From: Sulfitobacter geojensis
Lineage (GTDB): Bacteria > Pseudomonadota > Alphaproteobacteria > Rhodobacterales > Rhodobacteraceae
Direction: 5' to 3'
NCBI RefSeq assembly: GCF_000622325.1
Contig: NZ_JASE01000005.1
Span: 372,001 to 436,000 of the forward strand
Length of the DNA stretch: 64,000 bases
Part shown: positions 42,802-54,226 of the stretch, one piece after another
Position numbering within the stretch: the first letter of the stretch is position 1
How the letters are laid out: each line of letters starts with the position of its first letter
Translations under genes and position numbers: made by a program
The notes under the pieces: model-generated
What the model was told of the DNA's origin: nothing
Seen by the model: the letters and a program-made list of their open reading frames with translations, nothing else
Databases searched by the model: none

Positions 42802-44475
42802 ATGGACATCAAAACACTCACAGCGGGTCTCTCTGTAAGCCCGCAAATCACGACAGCGGACATTCAGGCGATAAAGGATGCCGGGTTTCGTGCGATTATC
42901 TGTAATCGCCCTGACGGCGAAGGCGCGGATCAACCAACCTTTGCCGAAATCGAAAGCGCAGCCAAAAAGATCGGGATAGAAGCGGCGTATCAGCCGATTG
43001 TGACAGGCAAGGTTTCTGATGACGATGCGGCCGCCTTTGACAGAATTTCAACCGGTTTGCCCGGCCCGGTGCTGGCCTATTGCCGTTCGGGAACACGCTC
43101 CGCAACGCTTTGGTCTCTGTCACAGGCAAAGACCCGCAGTGTTGCCGATATCCTCGCGGCTACGAAAGCGGCAGGTTACGACATGGCCGGCGTTGTGCGG
43201 CGCATCGTAAATGGCGGCAAAACCCCCACTGACACTGGCGACGCGCAATACGACCTTGTGATTGTTGGTGCCGGCGCAGGGGGGATCGCTGCGGCGGCCA
43301 GCCTGAAATCCCGCAAGCCTGATCTTGAGATCGCGATTATCGATCCCGCTGACATCCACTATTATCAGCCCGGCTGGACCATGGTTGGCGGCGGTATCTT
43401 TGAACCGCAGGAAACATCGCGCACCATGGGGTCATTGATTCCCAAGGGGGTGCATTGGATCAAGGCGGCGGTAGCGGCGTTTGAACCTGAAAACAACGCG
43501 GTAATCCTTGATGGGTGTCGGGTCGTGAAATACACGCGCTTGATCGTCTGTCCGGGTCTCAAGCTGGATTGGAACAAGATCGAAGGTCTTGTTGATACGC
43601 TTGGGCAAAACGGGGTTACTTCGAACTATCGCTATGATCTGGCCCCCTACACGTGGGAGCTGGTGGAGGGAATGAAGGAAGGGCGCGCGATCTTTACCCA
43701 ACCGCCCATGCCGATCAAATGTGCAGGTGCGCCGCAAAAAGCGATGTATCTGTCAGGCGATGCTTGGGCGCGGCGCGGAGTTCTAAAAAACATCGACATT
43801 CAGTTCAACAACGCAGGCGGAGTCCTGTTCGGGGTCAAAGATTACGTTCCCGCATTGATGGAATATGTGAAGAAATATGACGCCAGCTTAAACTTCTTTC
43901 ACAACCTCGTGGCGGTGGACGGTCCGGCCAAAAAGGCGTGGTTTGATGTCGCCAAGCCCGACACACCTGTAGAACGCGTCGAGATGGATTTTGACATGAT
44001 GCATGTCTGTCCGCCGCAGACCGCGCCGGATTTCATCCGCGTATCCGCCCTTGCAGATGCTGCAGGTTGGGTCGATGTGGATCAGGCAACATTGCGGCAC
44101 AAAGCTTTTGACAACGTTTGGTCGCTTGGTGATGTGATGAACGCGCCCAATGCCAAGACTGCAGCCGCAGCACGTATTCAGGCCCCCATTGTGGCCGAGA
44201 ACATACTGGCGGACATGCGCGGTGGGTCCCCGGTCGCGCAATACAATGGTTACGGGTCCTGTCCGCTGACCGTCGAGCGGGGCAAGATCGTGCTGGCTGA
44301 ATTTGGTTATGGGGGCACCATGCTTCCCAGTTTCCCCAAATTTCTGGTCGACGGAACAAAGCCTACCCGTGCCGCGTGGTTCCTCAAGGAAAAGATGCTG
44401 CCGCCGATCTATTGGAAAGGTATGCTTAAAGGTCGTGAGTGGATGGCAAAGCCTGAAATGATCACTGCTGAGTAA
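42802..44475 (+). CDS. DUF442 phosphatase-fold domain fused to sulfide:quinone oxidoreductase
   Basis: The 557 residues contain an N-terminal DUF442/TIGR01244 domain (about 1-110) with the Cys-x5-Arg loop CRSGTRS (C94), then an SQR of the human SQOR-like type: FAD motif GAGAGG (156-161) and redox C307 (PIKCAGAPQK) and C487 (GYGSCPL). SQR oxidises sulfide and passes electrons to quinone. The fused domain probably accepts or transfers sulfane sulfur. GGAGGAG precedes the start. Confidence 0.93.
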   Translation: MDIKTLTAGLSVSPQITTADIQAIKDAGFRAIICNRPDGEGADQPTFAEIESAAKKIGIEAAYQPIVTGKVSDDDAAAFDRISTGLPGPVLAYCRSGTRSATLWSLSQAKTRSVADILAATKAAGYDMAGVVRRIVNGGKTPTDTGDAQYDLVIVGAGAGGIAAAASLKSRKPDLEIAIIDPADIHYYQPGWTMVGGGIFEPQETSRTMGSLIPKGVHWIKAAVAAFEPENNAVILDGCRVVKYTRLIVCPGLKLDWNKIEGLVDTLGQNGVTSNYRYDLAPYTWELVEGMKEGRAIFTQPPMPIKCAGAPQKAMYLSGDAWARRGVLKNIDIQFNNAGGVLFGVKDYVPALMEYVKKYDASLNFFHNLVAVDGPAKKAWFDVAKPDTPVERVEMDFDMMHVCPPQTAPDFIRVSALADAAGWVDVDQATLRHKAFDNVWSLGDVMNAPNAKTAAAARIQAPIVAENILADMRGGSPVAQYNGYGSCPLTVERGKIVLAEFGYGGTMLPSFPKFLVDGTKPTRAAWFLKEKMLPPIYWKGMLKGREWMAKPEMITAE

Positions 44476-44481
44476 CACTCC

Positions 44482-44518
44482 GGTTGCCCCTGTGCGAATA
44501 CGCGGGGCAGCCAATTTT
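44482..44518 (+). terminator. Hairpin between the SQR fusion and the SulP gene
   Basis: GGTTGCCCC pairs with GGGGCAGCC (nine pairs, one G-U), with an inner GCG/CGC stem, followed by AATTTT. It begins 6 bp after the SQR stop and ends 11 bp before SulP. It probably attenuates rather than fully ends transcription. Confidence 0.6.
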
Positions 44519-44529
44519 GGACAAGACAC

Positions 44530-46239
44530 ATGACAAATTACTTTCCCATCCTCTCATGGGGACGGTCCTATTCACGGGCGGCGCTTTCAAACGACCTGAT
44601 GGCGGCGTTGATCGTGACGATCATGCTGATCCCACAGTCGCTGGCCTATGCCCTTCTTGCCGGGCTTCCGGCAGAGGCGGGGCTTTATGCGTCGATTGTT
44701 CCGATCCTGCTTTACACCGTCTTCGGAACAAGCCGCGCGCTGGCGGTTGGGCCGGTGGCTGTTGTCTCACTTATGACGGCTGCGGCGCTCAGCAATATCG
44801 TTGAGCAAGGCACAATGGGCTACGGCGTTGCGGCACTTTCGCTCGCAGGTCTGTCGGGGATAATACTGCTGTCCATGGGCTTGTTTAGATTGGGGTTTGT
44901 CGCGAACTTCCTGTCACACCCTGTGATCGCCGGTTTTATCACCGCCTCTGGGATCATCATCGCCACGAGCCAGCTCCGCCATATCTTCGGGATCGACGCG
45001 CATGGGCACAACCTTTTGGATCTCGTGGGGTCGCTATTCACTCATCTGTCACAGATCGACTGGATCACCGCGTTGATCGGGGTCCTGGCCACGGGGTTCT
45101 TGTTCTGGGTGCGCAAAGGATTAAAGCCACTTCTGAGCCGCCTTGGCGTGGGGGCAGGTCCAACAGGCGTCTTGGTCAAAACCGGACCGGTTTTCGTTGT
45201 CGTGGCGACGACACTCGCGGTCTGGGCTTTCGGCCTTGATGAAAAGGGCGTGCAAATCGTTGGTACAGTCCCCCAAAGCCTGCCGCCGTTCACCTTACCC
45301 TCATTTTCGCCGGATCTTCTCGGGCAGTTGCTCCTGCCGGCGTTCCTGATCTCGATCATCGGGTTCGTTGAGTCGATCTCCGTCGCGCAAACGCTGGCGG
45401 CCAAGAAACGGCAACGGATCGACCCGGACCAGGAACTCATCGGACTTGGTGCAGCCAACATCGGTGCATCTTTGACCGGCGGCTTTCCGGTGACCGGTGG
45501 ATTTTCGCGATCGGTCGTGAATTTCGATGCAGGCGCCGAAACCCCCGCAGCCGGTGCGTTCACAGCCATCGGCCTTGCAATTGCAGCCCTTGCGTTGACG
45601 CCGCTTATCTATTTCCTCCCCAAGGCAACGCTGGCCGCAACAATAATCGTCGCGGTTCTCAGCCTTGTGGACTTTTCGATCCTAAAGAGAAGTTGGAGCT
45701 ATTCCAAAGCAGATTTCGCCGCCGTCTTGGCCACCATCGTAATCACACTTGGCATCGGCGTTGACGCGGGCGTATCCGCAGGTGTCGGCCTGTCGCTGCT
45801 GTTGCATCTTTATAAATCATCGAAACCCCATATCGCCGAAGTTGGACAGGTGCCGGGGACCGAACACTTCCGCAACATTTTGCGTCATGAGGTCATCACG
45901 GCACCTAATGTCGTGACCCTGCGCGTGGACGAGAGCCTTTACTTCGCCAATGCCCGCTTTCTTGAAGATAAAATTCAGGCAAGAGTGGCGGGGGACAAGG
46001 CAATCCGCCACGTCATCCTGCAATGCGCGGCGATCAATGAAATTGATCTCAGCGCCTTGGAGTCATTAGAGGCAATCAACGAGCGCCTGCGCGAGATGCA
46101 CGTCTTTTTGCATCTATCCGAAGTGAAAGGCCCTGTCATGGATCGGCTGAAGAAAGCACATTTTTTGTCCGAGTTAAGCGGACAAGTGTTCCTTTCGCAG
46201 TTTGAGGCTGCCAGTTTCCTCAATGAGAAGGTCACCTAG
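44530..46239 (+). CDS. SulP-family anion transporter with STAS domain
   Basis: The 569-residue membrane protein has the sulfate-transporter motif MLIPQSLAYALLAGLPAEAGLYASIVP (about 35-61), about ten hydrophobic segments to residue 425, and a C-terminal STAS domain (about 445-555, VVTLRVDESLYFANARFLEDKI). SulP proteins carry sulfate, bicarbonate or other anions. Beside sulfur-oxidation genes, sulfate or sulfite handling is plausible, but the substrate is not proved. It converges with gyrB. Confidence 0.9.
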   Translation: MTNYFPILSWGRSYSRAALSNDLMAALIVTIMLIPQSLAYALLAGLPAEAGLYASIVPILLYTVFGTSRALAVGPVAVVSLMTAAALSNIVEQGTMGYGVAALSLAGLSGIILLSMGLFRLGFVANFLSHPVIAGFITASGIIIATSQLRHIFGIDAHGHNLLDLVGSLFTHLSQIDWITALIGVLATGFLFWVRKGLKPLLSRLGVGAGPTGVLVKTGPVFVVVATTLAVWAFGLDEKGVQIVGTVPQSLPPFTLPSFSPDLLGQLLLPAFLISIIGFVESISVAQTLAAKKRQRIDPDQELIGLGAANIGASLTGGFPVTGGFSRSVVNFDAGAETPAAGAFTAIGLAIAALALTPLIYFLPKATLAATIIVAVLSLVDFSILKRSWSYSKADFAAVLATIVITLGIGVDAGVSAGVGLSLLLHLYKSSKPHIAEVGQVPGTEHFRNILRHEVITAPNVVTLRVDESLYFANARFLEDKIQARVAGDKAIRHVILQCAAINEIDLSALESLEAINERLREMHVFLHLSEVKGPVMDRLKKAHFLSELSGQVFLSQFEAASFLNEKVT

Positions 46240-46443
46240 GGTATCAATAGGAAACAGTTGTGCGCGAAAAACGATTTTCGCAACACGGCCATCTGCTTGG
46301 GACAGGTTCGTTTCAAAATTCGAACGTCTTTGGGCCATTGATGGCAACCCGCAGTGGGTTGCGCGCAGATGAACACCGCAGCGGATGCCTCGGGGCGCAG
46401 GTCGTTCGTAAATGGGGTTCTCAGATTTCGAGGGCGCGTGACT

Positions 46444-46477
46444 CGCAAACTTATGCGCGCCACGCAAACTTATCCGC
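46444..46477. repeat. Two 15-bp direct repeats downstream of gyrB
   Basis: CGCAAACTTATGCGC (46444-46458) and CGCAAACTTATCCGC (46463-46477) differ at one base and are spaced by 19 bp, between the convergent ends of the SulP gene and gyrB. The rest of this 252-bp gap shows nothing recognisable. Confidence 0.6.
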
Positions 46478-46491
46478 TTCCCTACACGTGC

Positions 46492-49002
<2,511 letters not shown>

Positions 49003-50097
49003 TCAGACCCGTTTGACAACCGATGCTCCGGCCTCTTCCGTTACCTCCAGAACCTGGGCACGATCCGCCAAAGCGGTGAACATTTCGGGGCCTGTGCCGG
49101 TCATCCACGCCTGTGCGCCAAGCGCGCAAATCTCGTCATAAAGCGCGGCCTGACGGGTTGCGTCAAGATGTGCGGCCACCTCGTCCAATAGCAAAAGTGG
49201 TGGCGCACCGATGTCTGCGGCAAGCGCACGGGCATTGGCAAGGATCAGGGACACCAACAACGCCTTTTGCTCCCCGGTGGAGCAATCCTTGGCGGGGACA
49301 TCTTTGGCCGCATACACCCCGTATAGATCCGCCCGATGTGGCCCGATCAATGTCCGTCCTGCTGTCAAGTCCCGCGCGCGATTGTCGGCCAGTGCATCGC
49401 GAAAATCCTGTGCGGCGGCGGGCATGTCGCACTGCAAGGCAAGGGTTGCAGTGGGAAAGGCGGTCTCGGCCTGCTCTTGCGCAGCCTCTATCGCCTCAAG
49501 CGCCTTCAGGCGACCGGCGTGCAGGGCGGTGCCCGCTTCGGCCATGCGCAGTTCCAGCGCGCTGTACCACGAAGGTTCGCGCACCATATCCTTAAGCAGC
49601 CTGTTGCGTTCGCGCATGGCCTTTTCATAGCTAAGCGCATGTTCGGCGTGATCGGGCAGAAAACTAAGCGTCATCCGGTCCAGAAACCGCCGCCGGCCTT
49701 CCGCGCCTTCAATCCACAAGCGATCCATCGCGGGGATCAGCCACAAGACCCGTCCGATCCGCCCAAGCGCGGTTTGAGGGGCCGCTTTGCCATCAATGCG
49801 GGTCTGACGCGCGGCACCGGCTTCGGACCAGATTTCAAGTTCGTGAACCTGTTTTTGCGAATGCAGTACACCAGTGACCTTCCACCCCAAAGCTTCAGGG
49901 CGGCGCGTCATGTCTTCGGCGCTGGAGCGGCGCAGCCCGCGTCCGGGAGACAGCAGGGAAACCGCTTCGAGGATGTTGGTTTTACCCGCGCCGTTGGGCC
50001 CGTAAATGGCGACAGGTCGCGCGTCGCAATCAACCACAGCGCGTTTGTGCGAGCGGAAATGCGACAGCGTCAGTTGAGAGAGATGCAGGCTACCCAT
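49003..50097 (-). CDS. recF: DNA replication/repair protein RecF
   Basis: RecF (364 residues) is an SMC-like ATPase that helps load RecA at gaps. It shows Walker A GPNGAGKTN near residue 37, the signature region STGEQKALLVSLILANARAL, and Walker B PPLLLLDEVAAHLD. It lies 59 bp after dnaN. The length is typical. Confidence 0.95.
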   Translation of the reverse strand: MGSLHLSQLTLSHFRSHKRAVVDCDARPVAIYGPNGAGKTNILEAVSLLSPGRGLRRSSAEDMTRRPEALGWKVTGVLHSQKQVHELEIWSEAGAARQTRIDGKAAPQTALGRIGRVLWLIPAMDRLWIEGAEGRRRFLDRMTLSFLPDHAEHALSYEKAMRERNRLLKDMVREPSWYSALELRMAEAGTALHAGRLKALEAIEAAQEQAETAFPTATLALQCDMPAAAQDFRDALADNRARDLTAGRTLIGPHRADLYGVYAAKDVPAKDCSTGEQKALLVSLILANARALAADIGAPPLLLLDEVAAHLDATRQAALYDEICALGAQAWMTGTGPEMFTALADRAQVLEVTEEAGASVVKRV

Positions 50098-50156
50098 CGG
50101 CAGGTCCGTTTTCTTTCAAAGAAAACGTCCGGAAACTTTGAAAGCTTCCGCGCCCC

Positions 50157-51275
50157 TTATACACGCATCGGCATGACGACATAGACGGCCGACATATCAT
50201 TGCCTTCGCGCATCAAGGTCGGATCACCCGAGGAGTTGAACAGGAAAACAGCGTTTTCTCGATCCACCTGACTGGCAATCTCAAGCAGATATTTCGCGTT
50301 GAACCCGATTTCTAGCCGTTCGTCGCCGTAAGCTACAACCAGTTCTTCCTCGGCGGCACCGCTGTCAGGCGCATTGACGGAAAGCACCAGACGATCCTCG
50401 TCGAGCTGCAGTTTTACGGCGCGCGAACGCTCCGAGCTTACAGTCGCAACGCGGTCCACCGCTTTGGCAAAATCTGAGGCGTCGACTTCCATCTTGCGTG
50501 TGTTCCCCTGTGGGATCACGCGGGTATAATCGGGGAAGGTGCCATCGATGACCTTGGACGTCAGTGTGATTTCGGGCGTGGCAAATCGCACTTTGGTTTC
50601 TGAGACAGAGACCGCGATTTTCATGTCGTCGTCATCCAGCAGCTTGCGCAACTCGCCCACTGTTTTGCGCGGTACAATCACGCCGGGCATGTCCGATGCG
50701 CCTTCTGGCAGTTCCGCGTCAATGCGCGCGAGGCGGTGACCATCCGTCGCCACACAGCGCAGCACCTTGCCCCCATCGGCATCCGAAACATGCATATAAA
50801 CGCCATTCAGGTAATACCGCGTTTCTTCAGTTGAGATGGCGAATTTGGATTTATCGAACAGGCGGCGCAGCACAGGGGCAGCAACACTGAAGTTCGAGGC
50901 ATATTCGGACGTTGCCATCACGGGAAAATCTTCGCGCGGCAAGGTGGCAAGCGAAAAGTTGGAACGCCCGGCTTCTACCGTCATGCGGCCCGCGGCACTA
51001 TCAGCTGTCAGGTTGATCAACGCACCGTCCGGCAGCTTACGCACAATCTCGTGCAGCAGGGTCGCAGACACCGTGGTTGCACCAGCCCGCTCGACTTGCG
51101 CGCCTACCTTGTCGACCACTTCGATATCCAGATCGGTGGCGCGAAACGACACATCGCTGCCTTCGGCCTCGATCAGGACGTTGGCGAGAATTGGAATGGT
51201 ATTGCGCCGTTCCACAACAGACTGGGCCTGGCTTACGGCCTTAAGCAGTGCCGCGCGTTCGATGCTGAATTTCAT
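50157..51275 (-). CDS. dnaN: DNA polymerase III beta clamp
   Basis: DnaN (372 residues) forms the sliding clamp. The start is ATG 51275 (MKFSIERAALLKAV). A longer open frame is not conserved. The three clamp domains and the C-terminal MPMRV end are clear, with typical motifs such as LPREDFPVM and RHMKF absent from the true N-terminus. It follows dnaA after a 140-bp gap that contains a GC-rich hairpin. Confidence 0.96.
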   Translation of the reverse strand: MKFSIERAALLKAVSQAQSVVERRNTIPILANVLIEAEGSDVSFRATDLDIEVVDKVGAQVERAGATTVSATLLHEIVRKLPDGALINLTADSAAGRMTVEAGRSNFSLATLPREDFPVMATSEYASNFSVAAPVLRRLFDKSKFAISTEETRYYLNGVYMHVSDADGGKVLRCVATDGHRLARIDAELPEGASDMPGVIVPRKTVGELRKLLDDDDMKIAVSVSETKVRFATPEITLTSKVIDGTFPDYTRVIPQGNTRKMEVDASDFAKAVDRVATVSSERSRAVKLQLDEDRLVLSVNAPDSGAAEEELVVAYGDERLEIGFNAKYLLEIASQVDRENAVFLFNSSGDPTLMREGNDMSAVYVVMPMRV

Positions 51276-51365
51276 GTGCCGTCTCCCAATGACTGCCGGG
51301 AAAGGCAGACTACCCGGTTCCCCGTCTTTCGCAAGACTTTTGGGCTTTTGTGGGTGCAATTGCAA

Positions 51366-51385
51366 GAGGGGCCACAAGGCCCCTC
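51366..51385 (-). terminator. Perfect hairpin between dnaA and dnaN
   Basis: GAGGGGCC and GGCCCCTC pair perfectly around a four-base loop, 31 bp after the dnaA stop. Only TTG follows in the minus direction, so it is a weak or partial terminator, or an mRNA-stabilising hairpin. It would uncouple dnaN from dnaA. Confidence 0.5.
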
Positions 51386-51415
51386 GCTAAATCAATAAAG
51401 CCGTTGCAATGCTGC

Positions 51416-52792
51416 TTACGACTTGAGCGCGCGACCAAGCAATTCAAGGTCTTCTGCGATCTGGCTGTCGGATTGCTTTAGCTCTTCAATCCGGCGCACG
51501 CCATGCATCACTGTGGTGTGGTCCCGCCCGCCAAAACGCCGTCCGATTTCGGGCAAGGACCGGCTGGTCAACTGCTTGGACAGGTACATCGCGACCTGAC
51601 GCGGACGGGCATAGCTGCGCAGACGCTTGGGGCCGATCATATCGCTAAGGCGGATGTTGTAATGTTCTGAAACCTTACGCTGGATTTCCTCGACGGTGAT
51701 CTTGCGCTCGCTTGAGCGCAGTACATCTGCCAGACAGTCCTGCGTCAATTCCATGTTGATCTCGCGGCCAACCAACGAGGCAAAGGCAAAGAGACGTGTC
51801 AACGCCCCCTCAAGGACACGCACGTTCGAAGTGATCCGGTGGGCAAGAAACTCTAGCACCCCGTTTTCAACATCAAGGCCGGGATAGGTTTTTTGCTGCA
51901 CTTCCAGCTTGCTTTGCAAAATCCCGAGACGCAATTCGTAGTCCGTAGGGTGCAAATCAACAACCAACCCGCATTGCAGACGCGATTGCACGCGTTCTTC
52001 AAGGTCTTTGATGTCCGTGGGCGCACGGTCCGCCGAAATGATGATCTGTTTGTTCTGATCGACCAGCGCGTTGAAGGTGTGAAAGAACTCTTCCTGCGTG
52101 CTGTCCTTGCCGGCGATGAATTGTACGTCATCAACCATCAGGACGTCGACAGAGCGAAACAGCTCTTTGAAGTCCATCATTTTGCGATCTCGCAGGGCCT
52201 GAACGAAACGGTACATGAACTGTTCAGCCGACAAATATAGGACGGACATTTCTGGCTGACGCTGCTGCAATTCGCGGGCAATCGCGTGCATCAGGTGGGT
52301 TTTACCAAGGCCGACGCCGCCATAAAGGAACAGCGGATTGAAAGTGACCGGCCCGCCTTCGGCAACGCGGCGCGCGGCGGCATGGGCCAGTTCGTTCGGT
52401 TTACCTACAACAAAGTTGTCAAAGCTGAAACGCGGATCAAGCGGGGCAGTCGACGTAACGCTGGGCGGGACGGCAGGCGGTTTGGTGGCCGCCGTGGTGT
52501 GTTTGGCCTGTTCGGGGGCAGTTTCCGAATTTGCAGCCGGTTTGGCGGCCAGCGCGAAATTCAAACGCGAGACATCAAGGCCTTCTGCGTTGGTTTCGTG
52601 CAGAATCAGATCCGAAAAATTCTGGCTGACGTAATTACCAAAGAAATTGGTCGGCACGTTCAGGGTGATGATGCCATCGTTGATCTCGCCCGGAACCATC
52701 GGCGCGATCCATGTCGTGAAGTTATTTTGTCCTACGGTCTTCAACAGGCGCTGCCTGATATTGCTCCACTGTTCCTGCGTCATCTTGTACAT
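51416..52792 (-). CDS. dnaA: Chromosomal replication initiator DnaA
   Basis: DnaA (458 residues) opens the origin. Domain I is MTQEQWSNIRQRLL to about 90, followed by a Pro/Ala-rich linker. The AAA+ domain shows Walker A GGVGLGKTH and Walker B VLMVDDVQF, and the DNA-binding signature is GRDHTTVMHGVRRI. The start may be ATG 52792 (MYKMTQ), behind AGGGACA, or ATG 52783. The first has the better ribosome site. Confidence 0.96.
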   Translation of the reverse strand: MYKMTQEQWSNIRQRLLKTVGQNNFTTWIAPMVPGEINDGIITLNVPTNFFGNYVSQNFSDLILHETNAEGLDVSRLNFALAAKPAANSETAPEQAKHTTAATKPPAVPPSVTSTAPLDPRFSFDNFVVGKPNELAHAAARRVAEGGPVTFNPLFLYGGVGLGKTHLMHAIARELQQRQPEMSVLYLSAEQFMYRFVQALRDRKMMDFKELFRSVDVLMVDDVQFIAGKDSTQEEFFHTFNALVDQNKQIIISADRAPTDIKDLEERVQSRLQCGLVVDLHPTDYELRLGILQSKLEVQQKTYPGLDVENGVLEFLAHRITSNVRVLEGALTRLFAFASLVGREINMELTQDCLADVLRSSERKITVEEIQRKVSEHYNIRLSDMIGPKRLRSYARPRQVAMYLSKQLTSRSLPEIGRRFGGRDHTTVMHGVRRIEELKQSDSQIAEDLELLGRALKS

Positions 52793-53231
52793 TCTGTCCC
52801 TGTATCCCCAACACCGGAAACTCCGGCAAACTACCAACTACCCACCGACCGGCACGCAAAAACCGTTCCGGCTGCAACCAAGCAACCGACTTGCGTCCGG
52901 TAGACACACTACAAACCGATCCGCCAACATGCTGACACCTCTCTAAGTGTCATCCGTCAGACGAAACCGTCCGCTTCCATTCTCATGTGACAGGGCAGAT
53001 ACGCGTTAACATATCCGCAATTTGTCTATCTAGACCTGATGGTCTGTTCTGATCTTTGGGCTTTTATGGTGCGTGGCAATCTGCACCCGTAATCCAAAGC
53101 CTGTCCCCCTGCGACGTGAATCGCCTTATTGTGGTAGCAATTGTTCAGGGTGCGCTTCAACACATCTTCAAACTTGACTCGGGAATTGCTGAAAAGAATC
53201 TCTCGTCATTTTTTGAGACAAGTTTTCCAAA
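52793..53231. other. dnaA-rpsT intergenic region
   Basis: This noncoding gap probably contains the dnaA promoter. I see short inverted repeats, CCGGA/TCCGG near 52813 and AGACC/GGTCT near 53034, but no cluster of DnaA boxes (TTATNCACA). A plus-strand frame here runs through the rpsT terminator and is not a gene. I do not call oriC. Confidence 0.5.
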
Positions 53232-53262
53232 GAAAAAGGCGCCGGAAGCCGACGCCTTTTTT
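53232..53262 (-). terminator. Rho-independent terminator of rpsT
   Basis: GGCGCCGG and CCGACGCC form an eight-base stem with one mismatch around AAG. T5 follows on the minus strand and T6 on the plus strand. It lies 44 bp after the rpsT stop and may work in both directions. Confidence 0.85.
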
Positions 53263-53305
53263 ATCAATCGATTAGCTGATCCTCAGGGAACGAGAATCAC
53301 GATTC

Positions 53306-53569
53306 TTATGCGATCGCTTTAACGCGTGCCGCCAAACGGGACATTTTTCGAGAAGCGGTGTTCTTATGATACACCCCTTTTGTCACGCCGCGCATCAGCT
53401 CTGGCTGGGCCGCTTTCAGTGCGGCAACTGCGTCGTCTTTAACACCGGATTCGATGGCTTCTTCAACTTTGCGCAGATACGTGCGGATACGCGAACGGCG
53501 TGCTTTGTTGATTTGGAAGCGCTTTTCGTTCTGACGTGCGCGTTTTTTGGCTTGTGGTGTATTGGCCAT
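53306..53569 (-). CDS. rpsT: 30S ribosomal protein S20
   Basis: This small (87-residue) basic protein starts [17 protein letters not shown] and contains the conserved [12 protein letters not shown] and [31 protein letters not shown] helices. S20 binds 16S rRNA early in assembly. It stands alone with its own terminator, and its start faces a 237-bp gap that should contain its promoter. Confidence 0.97.
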   Translation of the reverse strand: MANTPQAKKRARQNEKRFQINKARRSRIRTYLRKVEEAIESGVKDDAVAALKAAQPELMRGVTKGVYHKNTASRKMSRLAARVKAIA

Positions 53570-53806
53570 GCGGATCTACCTTTGGGTCATATTCAAAATT
53601 TCGACGCGTGACGCCAAACCCTGACCGCTTTGAAACGGTTCCCCGTCGGGGAAGGTGATTCTAGCCTGAGCGGGCTGCACGCGCATGTATGAGCTGGGCT
53701 ATAGCGGGATTAGGGTCAGGTTGTAAAGGTGTGCCGTGTGGATGGCGGATTGAGGGTGCCCTAACCTTCGACACCCTGCAAACCAAGCAGCGCAATCTGT
53801 TCGGTT

Positions 53807-54223
53807 TTATCCGTCCCGTCCGGGTTCGTCGGGGTTGCTGGAAAACAGCGCGATCTTGTTGCCCTGCGGATCGCGAAGATAGCCCACATAGAAATTCGGA
53901 CCGTAGTCCGCCCGAAACCCCGGCTGGCCCTCGTCAAATCCGCCTGCGGCCAGAGCGGCGGCGTGTAGATCGCGAACCTGGCTTTGACTGTCGGCTTCAA
54001 AGGCAACCATGGTTCCGTTGCCAGATGATGCCGGACGCCCGTCAAATGTGGGCTTCACATAGAAATCCGGCGAAACGGGGCGCTGATCTGATGTCACGGG
54101 GAGCACAAAGCTTAGCCCCTCGGTGCCTTCCTTTAACCCGTAATTAAGCTCTGGCAGGAAGGCCGAATAAAACCGGCGCGCACGTGGGATATCGTCAGCG
54201 CCGACCGTGACGTAAGCAATCAT
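53807..54223 (-). CDS. VOC-family (glyoxalase-like) protein
   Basis: The 138-residue protein has the beta-alpha-beta-beta-beta repeats of the vicinal oxygen chelate fold (YVTVGADDIPRARRFYSAFLPEL, ending YLRDPQGNKIALFSS). VOC proteins include glyoxalases, dioxygenases and resistance proteins. The substrate is not apparent. It starts 3 bp after the enoyl-CoA hydratase, so they share an mRNA. Confidence 0.82.
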   Translation of the reverse strand: MIAYVTVGADDIPRARRFYSAFLPELNYGLKEGTEGLSFVLPVTSDQRPVSPDFYVKPTFDGRPASSGNGTMVAFEADSQSQVRDLHAAALAAGGFDEGQPGFRADYGPNFYVGYLRDPQGNKIALFSSNPDEPGRDG

Positions 54224-54226
54224 GCG

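Noticed and set aside
52793..53305. Possible chromosome origin upstream of dnaA
   Set aside because: I found no DnaA-box cluster or AT-rich unwinding element; only short inverted repeats and the rpsT terminator.
53056..53322. 88-codon plus-strand frame between dnaA and rpsT
   Set aside because: It runs through the rpsT terminator and into the 3' end of rpsT, with no domain or ribosome site.
53570..53806. tRNA-like sequence with a GGTTCCCCG stretch near 53637
   Set aside because: No acceptor, anticodon or D-arm pairing could be drawn around it.
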